A stretch of DNA of 15,597 nt from Actinomycetes bacterium (GCA_021827225.1 JAKAXG010000028.1:1-15597), one strand, 5' to 3'. Counted from the stretch's first letter, positions 6,841 to 14,329 are shown. Made by a program: numbers and translations. The notes: generated by a model from the sequence alone, not told the origin.

Positions 6841-7679
6841 CCCTTCACCGCGCCGGACGTGAGTCCCGAGACCACCGACCTGCGGAAGATCAGCACCAGC
6901 GCGCCGATGGGCACGGCCGCGACGCAGCTGGCGGCGAATATGGTGCCGAAGGGCACGGTGAACTGCGATCCGAACAGGGCGATGCCGACCGGTATGGTCC
7001 GGAAGTTGTTCTCGCTGTTGAACGACAGCGCCATCAGGAACTCCGTCCAGCACGCGGTGAAGGTGAAGATCCCGGCGGTGAACACCCCCGGCTTGGCCTG
7101 GGGCAGGACGATCGACCACACCGTGCGCAGCGGGGACGCCCCGTCTATCCGGCCGGTCTCCTCCATTTCTTTCGGTATGCCGAGGAAGTAGTTCCGCAGG
7201 ATCCAGATGGCGAACGGCAGGTTGAACGCCGCGTACGGCAGGATCAGGGCCTGGTAGCTGTTCAGCCACCCTATGGTCTTCATCAGCAGGTACATCGGCG
7301 CGATGACGGCGATGGCCGGGAACACCGAGATCATGAGCAGGGCGACCATGAGGGGCAGCTTGTTGCGCATGGGCAGCCGCCCGAGGGCGTAGCCGGCCAT
7401 GATCCCGAGCACCAGCACCAGAGCGGTGGCGCAGACGGAGATGACCACCGAGTTGATGATGTAGCGGGTGAACGTGTAGTGGGTGAAGGCGTTCTGGTAG
7501 TTGACCGTGGTCCAGGGGTCGGGGACCCACTTGCTGGTTGCGATGCTCCTCGGCCCCTTGAAGGAGCTGCTGATCATCCACAGCAGGGGGAGGATGACGA
7601 ACAGCACCGTGACGGTCGTGGCGATGGTCAGACCGTTGATGTAGCGCCGCCAGCCGGTGCGGGTCTTCTTCAGTGCCAT
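6837..7679 (-). CDS. Carbohydrate ABC transporter permease, MalG/AglG type
   Basis: A 280-residue inner-membrane subunit of a CUT1 sugar importer with about six membrane helices; the first is at about 17-38 after a basic N-terminus (MALKKTRTGWRR). The EAA loop that docks the ATPase is at 170-196 (KEMEETGRIDGASPLRTVWS then IVLPQAK), with the invariant Gly at 180. FPAIAVIAPMYLL and NLPFAIWILRNYF are typical of MalG proteins, and the length is normal. ATG start with GAAGGGAA about 5 nt ahead. The stop of the partner permease is 1 nt upstream and the glucosidase GTG overlaps this gene's stop. It would pair with the other permease as a heterodimer. Confidence 0.93.
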   Translation of the reverse strand: MALKKTRTGWRRYINGLTIATTVTVLFVILPLLWMISSSFKGPRSIATSKWVPDPWTTVNYQNAFTHYTFTRYIINSVVISVCATALVLVLGIMAGYALGRLPMRNKLPLMVALLMISVFPAIAVIAPMYLLMKTIGWLNSYQALILPYAAFNLPFAIWILRNYFLGIPKEMEETGRIDGASPLRTVWSIVLPQAKPGVFTAGIFTFTACWTEFLMALSFNSENNFRTIPVGIALFGSQFTVPFGTIFAASCVAAVPIGALVLIFRRSVVSGLTSGAVKG

Positions 7680-7680
7680 G

Positions 7681-8652
7681 TCAGTTCCCTTCCGTGCCGA
7701 CCTGGGCCTTGAACACCCGGAGGAAGGCCATGCAGCCGATCACCACCAGCAGGGCGGTGCTGGTGGCCACGGCGGCACCCGGCCCGAACTTCAGGTCCTG
7801 GAACATGGCCCGGTAGCCGAGGACGGCCAGCGAGGTGGTCTGGTGCCCGGGGCCGCCCTGGGTGAGGACGAAGGGCAGGTCGAACAGGCCGAAGGCCTGG
7901 AGCACCCGGAACAGCACCGCCAGCGCGATGGTCGGACGCAGCAGCGGGAAGGTGATCCGCCAGAAGGTGGTCCAGCCGGTCGCCCCGTCCACTTCGGCCG
8001 CCTCGTAGACGTCGTCGGAGAGCATGACCAGCCCGGCCAGGACGATGATGGCGACGAAGGGTGTGGTCTTCCAGATGTCGGCGACCATCAGGGCGATGAT
8101 GGCCGAGGTGTTGCCGCCGAGGATGACCGGGTTGCCGAGGCCCACGGCGTGGAAGATGCGGTCGACGATGCCGTAGGTCGGGTCGTACATGTACAGCCAC
8201 AGCTCGGCGGAGATGACCGTGATGAGCGACCAGGGGATCAGCAGCAGCGCCATCATCCAGCCCCGTCCCCTGGTGAGGCGTTCCAGCACGAGGGCGATCG
8301 CCGTGCCGATGATTATCTCGACCAGCACCGTGACCACCGTGTAGAGGATGGTGAAGCCGAGGGCGTAGCGCCAGGTCCCGTTGTGGATGATGAGGTTGTA
8401 GTTCTGGAGGGTCCCGCCGTTGAACTGGAACCCGGAGCCGGTGACGTTCACGTTCTCGAAGCTCATCACTATGGAGAACACGATCGGGAAGATGGTCACG
8501 ACCCCGATGACGACCAGGGCCGGGGCGGAGAAGAGCCAGCCCAGGCGGGCCAGGCTCTTGCGGTGGGCATCCGGCCGGCCGATCCGCGGCGGCGACACCT
8601 CCGGGGGGCCCGGTGGTTGGGGTGGGCGGGTTACACGTTCGGCGATGGCCAT
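7681..8652 (-). CDS. Carbohydrate ABC transporter permease, MalF/AglF type
   Basis: A 323-residue inner-membrane permease. A proline-rich cytoplasmic N-tail (about 1-30) precedes membrane helix 1 (about 38-65, LGWLFSAPALVVIGVVTIFPIVFS). A short external segment follows, then five more helices. The ATPase-docking EAA loop is at 214-240 (DVYEAAEVDGATGWTTFWRI then TFPLLRP), with Gly at 223. The C-terminal FVLTQGGPGHQTTSLA stretch is diagnostic for MalF-type subunits of CUT1 importers. ATG start with GAGGAG 7 nt upstream. It follows the binding-protein gene after a 73-nt gap that contains a strong hairpin, the only sizeable gap within the operon, suggesting different expression of the binding protein and the membrane complex. 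Confidence 0.93.
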   Translation of the reverse strand: MAIAERVTRPPQPPGPPEVSPPRIGRPDAHRKSLARLGWLFSAPALVVIGVVTIFPIVFSIVMSFENVNVTGSGFQFNGGTLQNYNLIIHNGTWRYALGFTILYTVVTVLVEIIIGTAIALVLERLTRGRGWMMALLLIPWSLITVISAELWLYMYDPTYGIVDRIFHAVGLGNPVILGGNTSAIIALMVADIWKTTPFVAIIVLAGLVMLSDDVYEAAEVDGATGWTTFWRITFPLLRPTIALAVLFRVLQAFGLFDLPFVLTQGGPGHQTTSLAVLGYRAMFQDLKFGPGAAVATSTALLVVIGCMAFLRVFKAQVGTEGN

Positions 8653-8680
8653 GCGACGCTCCTCTACTGGGGCCTCGGCC

Positions 8681-8710
8681 CGGAGGAGCGGCCCCGTTGC
8701 CGCTCCTCCG
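8681..8710 (-). promoter_or_regulatory. Strong intercistronic hairpin between binding-protein and permease genes
   Basis: CGGAGGAGCGGC (8681-8692) and GCCGCTCCTCCG (8699-8710) are perfect 12-bp complements around a 6-nt loop. It lies between the binding-protein stop (8726) and the permease RBS. No T-run follows. Hairpins at this spot in sugar ABC operons (malE-malF type) are known to protect upstream mRNA from 3' decay or partly terminate transcription, so that binding protein outnumbers permease. The hairpin is plain in the sequence; its role here is inferred. Confidence 0.7.
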
Positions 8711-8725
8711 AGCCGTCCGGTGTGG

Positions 8726-10135
8726 TTACAGGCCGCCGCCCGAGACGGCGGTGTTGATGGCCGAGTTGGCTGAGCTCAGGGCCGCCTGCGGGGACTTGGT
8801 GCCCGCCAGGACGGAGCTGACGTTCTGGTAGATGGCCTGGCTGACCGCCGGGTAGTTCGGCGTCTGGGCCGGGCGGGGTACCAGCTTGGTCTTGGGCACC
8901 ACGGCCAGGACGGCGTTGCTGGCGATCACGTTCGGCGAGGTCCGCACCGACTCGTTGGTGGGGATCTCGGAGAACTGCGTGGCCAGGATGTTCTGGGCGT
9001 CGGTGCCGGTCATCCACTTCACGAACGTGATGTCGGCGGCCAGGTTCTTGCTGTGGGGGTTGACGTAGAGGTTCCAGCCGCCGATGTTGGAGTAGCCGGG
9101 CGGCTGGTTGCCCTGGAACGTCGGCATCGGCGCCACGCCCACCTTGCCCACCACCGCCGAGCCCGAAGCCTGCGATGTCGAGTAGGCGTAGTCCCAGTTG
9201 CGCAGGAACGCCGCCTTGCCGGCGTCGAAGGTGTCCATGGCCTGCGACTCCTGGAAGGTCGACTCGGCCTTGGGGCTGACCCCGCTCTGAACCAGGTTCT
9301 GCATGAAGGTGAGCGCCTTCAGGGCACCGCCGTTGGCGGTGAGGGTCGACTTGTTGTCGCTGCTGTTGAGGACCGAACCGCCGGCGTCGGCCAGGAACTC
9401 CATGAAGTCGCAGGTCGCACCCTCGTAGTCGGCTCCCTGGAAGACGTAGCCGTACTGGGCCTGGCCCTTCTTCTGGATCTGCTGCGCATCGCTCATGAGC
9501 TGCTCCCACGTGGTGGGGACCGGCAGGTTGTCGGCGGCGAGGATGTCCTTGCGGTAGTACAGGAAGCCCTGGTCCTCGAACAGCGGGGCGCCGTAGACCT
9601 GGCCGTTGTAGGTGGCTCCGGCTACCAGCCCCTTGGCGAAGGTGTTCCAGTAGCTGCTGGGCAGATACTTCGACAGCGGTACCGCCAGCTGGTGGGCGCC
9701 GAACTGGGCCGGCCAGATGACGTCGCCCATGAAGACGTCGGGGCCGCCGCCACCGGAGATCTGGGTGGTGAGGGCCGCCCGGTTGGTGTCGGTGTCGTTG
9801 GGGGCCGAGACCAGGTTGACGTGGATGTTCGGGTTGGCCTTCTCGAAGGCCTGGATCAGAACGGTGCGGGGATCCGGCCCGCTCGTCGTGATGGGGCTGG
9901 CCCACCAGGTGATGCTTCCTGCGGTGGCGTTGCCCGGAGCGGTGCTGTTGCCGCCGGCCACGGTCGTGGCCGAGCCGCCCGAGCCACCGGTGGTGGCGCT
10001 GTTGGTGCCCGTGGACGACTTGCTGCTGCTGGAACACGCTCCCAGTAGGGCGGCCACCGCCAGCCCGCCGGCCACGACCGAGGCTGACCGCCGCCGGGGG
10101 ATCCTGGGGGTGAACCGCTTGTTCGCTGATGCCAT
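8726..10135 (-). CDS. Sugar ABC transporter solute-binding lipoprotein (MalE/AglE type)
   Basis: A 469-residue extracellular sugar-binding protein that delivers substrate to the permease pair. The signal peptide has a very basic n-region (NKRFTPRIPRRR), a hydrophobic core (about 19-31) and a lipobox LGAC with lipidated Cys at 34. A flexible Ser/Gly/Thr-rich linker to about residue 75 follows, as is usual for membrane-anchored binding proteins. The mature domain carries family 1 solute-binding features: SITWWASPIT, an ISGGGGPDVFMGDVIWPAQF segment, YGAPLFEDQGFLYYRKDIL, PTTWEQLMSDAQ, and GKAAFLRNWDYAYS. The ATG directly abuts the TAG of the LacI gene (TAGATG) with no strong RBS, so it is probably translated by coupling. 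Substrate is inferred from neighbours as an alpha-glucoside. Confidence 0.94.
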   Translation of the reverse strand: MASANKRFTPRIPRRRSASVVAGGLAVAALLGACSSSSKSSTGTNSATTGGSGGSATTVAGGNSTAPGNATAGSITWWASPITTSGPDPRTVLIQAFEKANPNIHVNLVSAPNDTDTNRAALTTQISGGGGPDVFMGDVIWPAQFGAHQLAVPLSKYLPSSYWNTFAKGLVAGATYNGQVYGAPLFEDQGFLYYRKDILAADNLPVPTTWEQLMSDAQQIQKKGQAQYGYVFQGADYEGATCDFMEFLADAGGSVLNSSDNKSTLTANGGALKALTFMQNLVQSGVSPKAESTFQESQAMDTFDAGKAAFLRNWDYAYSTSQASGSAVVGKVGVAPMPTFQGNQPPGYSNIGGWNLYVNPHSKNLAADITFVKWMTGTDAQNILATQFSEIPTNESVRTSPNVIASNAVLAVVPKTKLVPRPAQTPNYPAVSQAIYQNVSSVLAGTKSPQAALSSANSAINTAVSGGGL

Positions 10136-11275
10136 CTACAGCTCTGCTTTCTCGAGTTGCACTCGCTCTGTCTTTCCTGAACTGATCTGGGGACTTCCTG
10201 CGCCCGGGCCCGGCCCGGGCGGTAACGCCGTGGCCTGCAGGGCGGTCGTAGCCGGGGCCCGCTCCCGTCGCAGGCGGGCCGTGCTGGCCCGGACCACCAC
10301 CTCGAGCGGCAGCATCTCCCTGGCGGCCGGGCGGCCGCCCCGGCCGATGAGGGCGCAGACCATGCGGGCGCCGATCACGCCGGATTCTCTCAACGGCTGG
10401 CGTACGGTGGACAGCCTCAGCATCCCCGCCGCCTCGATGTCGTCGAAGCCGATCACGGACAGGTCCCCCGGCACCGACAGCCCCATCTGCTCAGCCGCCC
10501 GGAGGACACCCATGGCCTGGGTGTCGGATGCGGTGAAGACGGCGGTCGGCGGTTCCGCGGATCGCAGCATCTCCATGGCCATGGCGGCGGCCGGCTCCGC
10601 GCCGTGGGGGCCGCTCCTCACCAGCCGGGGATCCGGCTCGACACCGGCGGCCCGTAGGGCCCGTCGGTACCCGCTCAGCCGCCGGGCGGTGGATGTGAAT
10701 CCCAACCCGCGGTCGCGTTCGTCGCCGATGAAGCCGATCCGGCTGTGGCCGAGACCGAGGAGATGCTCGGTCGCCATCCGGCCGCCGGCCACGTCGTCGA
10801 CCAGCACCCGGGGCACGTGGGCGATGTCGGCGTCGACCGCCGCCAGGGGGATGTGCCTGTCCTGCAGTCTCATGACGTAGCGCCTCGGCAGCGGCAGGGA
10901 TACGGACACTATCCCGTCCACGCTGTGGCGCTGGGTGAGGGCCTCCAGGCGCCGGTCCCGCTGGTCGGCGGTCTCGATGTCGCAGACCACGCTGTCGATG
11001 CCCTCGGCGGTCAGGACCGCCAGTACGCCGGCCAGGCGGGCCACGACCGATGGGCGGGTGACGAAGGGGACCAGGACAGCGACCGATCCGGTGCGACCCC
11101 GGGACAGGCCAGCCGCCAGCCGGCTGGGCCGGTAGTCGAGGCGCTCGATGACCTCGAGCACCCGCTCGCGGGTGGCGTCGCTCACCCGGGCATGGCCGTT
11201 GAGGACCCGCGATACCGTCCCTACGCCCACACCCGCCCTGGCGGCCACCTCGGCGATGCTGACGCCACGGCCCAA
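10136..11275 (-). CDS. LacI-family transcriptional regulator
   Basis: A 379-residue sugar-responsive repressor. The helix-turn-helix is at about 6-25 (SIAEVAARAGVGVGTVSRVL), followed by NGHARVSDATRERVLEVIERLDYRP and the hinge helix RPSRLAAGLSRG (49-60). The effector-binding core has VDGIVSV, IPLAAVDAD, VLVDDVAGGRMATEHLLGLG, RIGFIGD, AVFTASDTQAMGVL and ISVIGFDD-like (LSVIGFDD) signatures. About 35 residues after the usual end (RRERAPATTALQ onward) form a low-complexity tail. Start chosen at TTG 11275: GGAGG is 8 nt upstream and the domain begins immediately. The longer frame to 11353 runs through the promoter and operator. It is the first gene of the operon it should control, and a 24-bp palindrome in its leader points to autoregulation and repression of the whole unit. 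Confidence 0.93.
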   Translation of the reverse strand: MGRGVSIAEVAARAGVGVGTVSRVLNGHARVSDATRERVLEVIERLDYRPSRLAAGLSRGRTGSVAVLVPFVTRPSVVARLAGVLAVLTAEGIDSVVCDIETADQRDRRLEALTQRHSVDGIVSVSLPLPRRYVMRLQDRHIPLAAVDADIAHVPRVLVDDVAGGRMATEHLLGLGHSRIGFIGDERDRGLGFTSTARRLSGYRRALRAAGVEPDPRLVRSGPHGAEPAAAMAMEMLRSAEPPTAVFTASDTQAMGVLRAAEQMGLSVPGDLSVIGFDDIEAAGMLRLSTVRQPLRESGVIGARMVCALIGRGGRPAAREMLPLEVVVRASTARLRRERAPATTALQATALPPGPGPGAGSPQISSGKTERVQLEKAEL

Positions 11276-11318
11276 TCCACCTTCCTCCCAACGGCACCGG
11301 TAGCCCTGGACCCCCCTA

Positions 11319-11342
11319 GGGCGTGGAACCGGTTCCACGCCC
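11319..11342. promoter_or_regulatory. 24-bp perfect palindrome, LacI-type operator
   Basis: The left half GGGCGTGGAACC and right half GGTTCCACGCCC are exact complements with no spacer. The core TGGAACCGGTTCCA with a central CpG has the form of a LacI/GalR-family operator. It sits 44 nt ahead of the lacI start and just past the predicted -10, over the likely transcription start, so a bound repressor would block initiation. Confidence 0.85.
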
Positions 11343-11343
11343 C

Positions 11344-11372
11344 ATGTCATCACTCGCGACGGGGCATGTCAA
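11344..11372 (-). promoter_or_regulatory. Promoter of the lacI-led alpha-glucoside operon
   Basis: A perfect TTGACA (-35) at 11372-11367 is followed after 17 nt by TGACAT (11349-11344), a weak -10. The -35 lies inside the last codons of the DUF4032 gene upstream. The predicted start of transcription falls in the 24-bp operator, giving a leader of about 60 nt that carries the GGAGG RBS of lacI. No other convincing promoter was seen within the operon. Confidence 0.5.
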
Positions 11373-12654
11373 GCACTTGCTTGCGGTCGGCAGCCTCCGG
11401 CTCGGCCACCATCCAGGGGACCTCCAGCTCGCCGGTGGTGTCGGGGAGCACCACCTTCTCCTCCGGCCGGCCCCGCAGCACCTTCTCGAAGAAGGAGCGC
11501 TGGGCCTCCGCCGCGGGGACGTCCCGGCCGGCCGCTTCCGACAGGTACCACCGGTGCTCGAGGTACTGGTGGTAGGCCTCGGCCGGCTCCAGCCGCCCTC
11601 TCAGCTCGGCGGGGATCGCCGACACGAACGGCTCGAAGCACTCGGTGAGCCACCGGTGGGCGGCCACGCCCTCCGACACCGGCCGCCCGGCCCGCCGTTC
11701 CAGCTCCGCCCGGTAGGAGCCCAGGTCGTTGAGCAACCGGCGGGCCTGGTTCTCCTGCACGTCGATGCCCGTCAGCCGCATGAGCACCCGGCCGTGGTGG
11801 CCCTCGTCGACCACTGACGGCCTTATGCGGATGACCCCCTTGCCGGTACTCGATCGCACCGATATCTCGGTGGCGTCGAAGCCCAGGCGGTTCAACCGGT
11901 CGATCCGCTCCTCCAGCCGCCACAGCTCGTCGGCGGCGTACTCCTCCTCGGCGGTGAGCTCGCCCCACAGAGCCCCGTAGCGCGACGCCAGCCGCTCGGC
12001 GAACTGGACGGAGTCGATCCCGGCGGGCACCCGCCCGGCGGCGATCAGATCCTCGATCCCGCCGACGACGTTCTCCATGGCGATCTCCAGGTCGGCGGCC
12101 CGCTGGCCGTCGGAGAGGGTCTCGTGGTGCTCGGCGGTCTCGGAGTCGACGAGGTAGGCCCGCAGGCCGCCGGCGTCGCGACGGAACAGCACGTTGGCCA
12201 GGGAGCAGTCCCCCCACCAGAAGCCCTCGAGATGCAACTGGACGAGCAGGACCGCCGCGGCGTCGAGCAGCCTGCGCTGATTCTCCGAACCCCCCTCCCG
12301 ACCGAGGATGTAGGTGTAGGGAAGAGCGAAGTCGAGGTAGCGGGTGACCACCACGCCCGGCAACCCCTCCCCTGCCCGGCTGCGGCGGTCGCTCACCACG
12401 CCCACGACCTCCACCACCGGCAGGTCCTCGGCCGCCATCGCCCGCAACAACCGGTACTCGCGACCCGCCAGCTCGTCGCCCAACTCCTTGAGCGCGAAGA
12501 CCCGCCCGTCGAGCTCCACGAAGCGGACCACGTGGCGGGACCGGCCGTGGGCCATCCTGACCAGGCGGGGATCGTCCCACTCCTTCAGCGGGCGGTCCCA
12601 TTGCAGGTCCACGAGCCCCGAGTACGACGACCGGCCGGCGATCTGGATCTGCAC
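11350..12654 (-). CDS. DUF4032 protein with N-terminal kinase-like (LPS kinase/Kdo-type) fold
   Basis: A 434-residue soluble protein found widely in actinobacteria; its function is not known to me. The N-terminal half looks like a small-molecule kinase: FALKELG with Lys 56 (ATP-binding position), HLEGFWWGDCSLANVLF with catalytic-loop residues D149 and N154, and LVDSETAE with D170 in the metal-binding place. The C-terminal half (about 220-434) matches DUF4032, including VVDEGHHGRVLMRLTG, ENQARRLLNDL and HQYLEHRWYLSE. No membrane segment or signal peptide. Start set at GTG 12654 because family members begin right at the IAGRSSYSGLVDL segment, and a TAAGTT -10 lies 7 nt upstream, as in leaderless genes. 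The frame upstream to 12783 is unlikely. It diverges from an aldehyde dehydrogenase. Confidence 0.87.
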   Translation of the reverse strand: MQIQIAGRSSYSGLVDLQWDRPLKEWDDPRLVRMAHGRSRHVVRFVELDGRVFALKELGDELAGREYRLLRAMAAEDLPVVEVVGVVSDRRSRAGEGLPGVVVTRYLDFALPYTYILGREGGSENQRRLLDAAAVLLVQLHLEGFWWGDCSLANVLFRRDAGGLRAYLVDSETAEHHETLSDGQRAADLEIAMENVVGGIEDLIAAGRVPAGIDSVQFAERLASRYGALWGELTAEEEYAADELWRLEERIDRLNRLGFDATEISVRSSTGKGVIRIRPSVVDEGHHGRVLMRLTGIDVQENQARRLLNDLGSYRAELERRAGRPVSEGVAAHRWLTECFEPFVSAIPAELRGRLEPAEAYHQYLEHRWYLSEAAGRDVPAAEAQRSFFEKVLRGRPEEKVVLPDTTGELEVPWMVAEPEAADRKQVLDMPRRE

Positions 12655-12661
12655 CGCGCCG

Positions 12662-12667
12662 AACTTA
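12662..12667 (-). promoter_or_regulatory. Leaderless-type -10 box of the DUF4032 gene
   Basis: TAAGTT (TANNNT form) on the minus strand ends 7 nt before the GTG at 12654, the spacing typical of actinobacterial leaderless transcripts. No Shine-Dalgarno sequence precedes the GTG and no -35 consensus is evident. Confidence 0.5.
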
Positions 12668-12752
12668 GGGCAACCGTCTGGCGGTGGCGAGGGCCGCTGG
12701 ACGGGAACGCCGCGCCTGCCGGCCGACCGCACGGCCGGCCTCACCCAGCCCC

Positions 12753-12758
12753 TATTGT
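12753..12758 (+). promoter_or_regulatory. Leaderless-type -10 box of the aldehyde dehydrogenase gene
   Basis: TATTGT (TANNNT form) is followed by 8 nt and then the ATG at 12767, so transcription should begin at or next to the start codon. No RBS is present in the CTTGATCC between them, which favours leaderless translation. No -35 consensus is evident. Confidence 0.5.
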
Positions 12759-12766
12759 CTTGATCC

Positions 12767-14329
12767 ATGGCAGTTATGCTCAAGCCCGGTGCCTCCTGGT
12801 GGGAGACCTACGCCCGCTGCGTGTCGGTGGCTCCCGAGGCGTTCGACTCGGACCGACTGCGGAACCTGACCCGCGGCGAGTGGCGCCGGGTGGGCGTGCC
12901 GGGGGACCACGTGAACCCGGTGGACGGGACCCCCATCCCCGGGCCCCCCAGGGTGGACTACGACGAGGCGGTGGCCGCCGTCCGCCACGCCTGCAGCGAG
13001 CACGCCAAATGGTCGGCGGTCGACCTGGACGAGCGGCGGGCCCGGGTCACGGAGGCGGTTGACGCCATGACCGAGCATCGGGACCTGCTGGCCCTGCTGC
13101 TGGTGTGGGAGATCGGCAAGCCGTGGAGGCTGGCCTGCGCCGACGTGGACCGCTGCCTGGACGGGGTCCGCTGGTACGTGGGCGAGATCGAGCGGCAGCT
13201 GGCGGTCGGCACCGACCAGGAACGCCAGCCCCTCCCCGGACCGGTGTCCAACATCGCCAGCTGGAATTACCCGATGAGCGTGCAGGTGCACGCCGAGCTG
13301 GTGCAGATGCTGGCCGGCAACGCGGTGGTGGCCAAGACACCCAGCCAGGGCGGCTTCCACACCCTGACGCTGGCGCACGCCCTCATGAAGCGGGCGGAGC
13401 TGCCGGTCACGCTGGTGTCGGGCGTCGGCGGCCACCTGGGCGAGGCGCTGATCCGCTCCGAAGGCATCGGGGCGCTGGCCTTCGTCGGCGGCCGGGCGAA
13501 CGGCCGGCGGGCGGCGGTCTCCCTGGCCGACACCGGGCGGCGCCACATGCTCGAGCAGGAGGGGCTCAACACCTGGGGCATCTGGGACTTCTCCCAGTGG
13601 CACCTGCTGGCCCAGCACCTCCGCAAGGGGTTCGAGTACGCCAAGCAGCGCTGCACCGCCTACCCCCGCTACGTCGTGCAGCGCCGGCTGTTCCCGGCGT
13701 TCCTGGAGACGTACCTGCCGGTGGTCAAGTCGGTGCGCTTCGGCCACCCGCTGGCCGTGACCTCACCGGAGGAGCCGTTCCCGGACCTGGACTTCGGGCC
13801 GGTCATCCACGCCAACAAGGCGGCCGACCTGGCCAAGCAGTTCGACGAGGCGCTGCGAGGCGGCGGCATACCGCTCTATCGCGGAAGCGTCGGCGACGGT
13901 GTCTTCCTCGACGCCCAGGACACCTCCGCCTACGCGGCACCGGCATGCGTGCTGCAGCCGCCGGCCAACTGGTCGCTGCACCACGCCGAGCCGTTCGGTC
14001 CGCTCGACTCGGTGGTCGTGGTCGACACCGAGTCGGAGCTGCTGGCCGCCATGAACGCCTCGAACGGCTCGCTGGTGGGCTCGGTCGCGACCGACGACAT
14101 GGACTTCGCGGCCCGGGTGGCCGAGCAGCTGCAGTCGTTCAAGGTGGGGGTGAACCGGCCCCGCAGCCGGGGCGACCGCGAGGAGGTCTTCGGCGGTCTG
14201 GGGCATTCCTGGAAGGGGGCGTTCGTCGGCGGTGACCTGCTGGTGCAGGCGGTCACCTACGGGCCCCAGGGCCCGGAGGAGCAGCTGTACGGCAACTTCC
14301 CGGACTACTCGCTGCTCCCCGAGCGCTGA
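12767..14329 (+). CDS. Aldehyde dehydrogenase superfamily protein (atypical)
   Basis: A 520-residue NAD(P)-dependent aldehyde dehydrogenase oxidising an unknown aldehyde to the acid. Catalytic residues survive in unusual contexts. The oxyanion Asn is N167 in ASWNYPM; cofactor-binding Lys is K190 in VAKTPSQGG. The general base is probably E263 in MLEQEG, where LELGGK is usual. The nucleophile is C296 in EYAKQRCTAYPRYV, where GQ-C is usual. A late EPFGPLDSVVVV matches the conserved ExFGP segment. The N-terminal 60 residues, with WWETYARC, are not typical. ATG at 12767 sits 8 nt past a TATTGT box, so it appears leaderless; a second ATG is three codons in. It diverges from the DUF4032 gene across about 110 nt. 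Substrate cannot be deduced from the sugar operon nearby. Confidence 0.85.
   Translation: MAVMLKPGASWWETYARCVSVAPEAFDSDRLRNLTRGEWRRVGVPGDHVNPVDGTPIPGPPRVDYDEAVAAVRHACSEHAKWSAVDLDERRARVTEAVDAMTEHRDLLALLLVWEIGKPWRLACADVDRCLDGVRWYVGEIERQLAVGTDQERQPLPGPVSNIASWNYPMSVQVHAELVQMLAGNAVVAKTPSQGGFHTLTLAHALMKRAELPVTLVSGVGGHLGEALIRSEGIGALAFVGGRANGRRAAVSLADTGRRHMLEQEGLNTWGIWDFSQWHLLAQHLRKGFEYAKQRCTAYPRYVVQRRLFPAFLETYLPVVKSVRFGHPLAVTSPEEPFPDLDFGPVIHANKAADLAKQFDEALRGGGIPLYRGSVGDGVFLDAQDTSAYAAPACVLQPPANWSLHHAEPFGPLDSVVVVDTESELLAAMNASNGSLVGSVATDDMDFAARVAEQLQSFKVGVNRPRSRGDREEVFGGLGHSWKGAFVGGDLLVQAVTYGPQGPEEQLYGNFPDYSLLPER

Noticed and set aside
7657..8757. 366-codon plus-strand frame, rich in Gly, Glu, Asp and His
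   Set aside because: Complement of the MalF permease gene; low complexity without recognisable domains.
10080..10135. Twin-arginine signal in the binding protein (PRRRSASVV)
   Set aside because: The residues after the arginines do not fit the RRxFLK pattern, and the lipobox indicates an ordinary lipoprotein signal.
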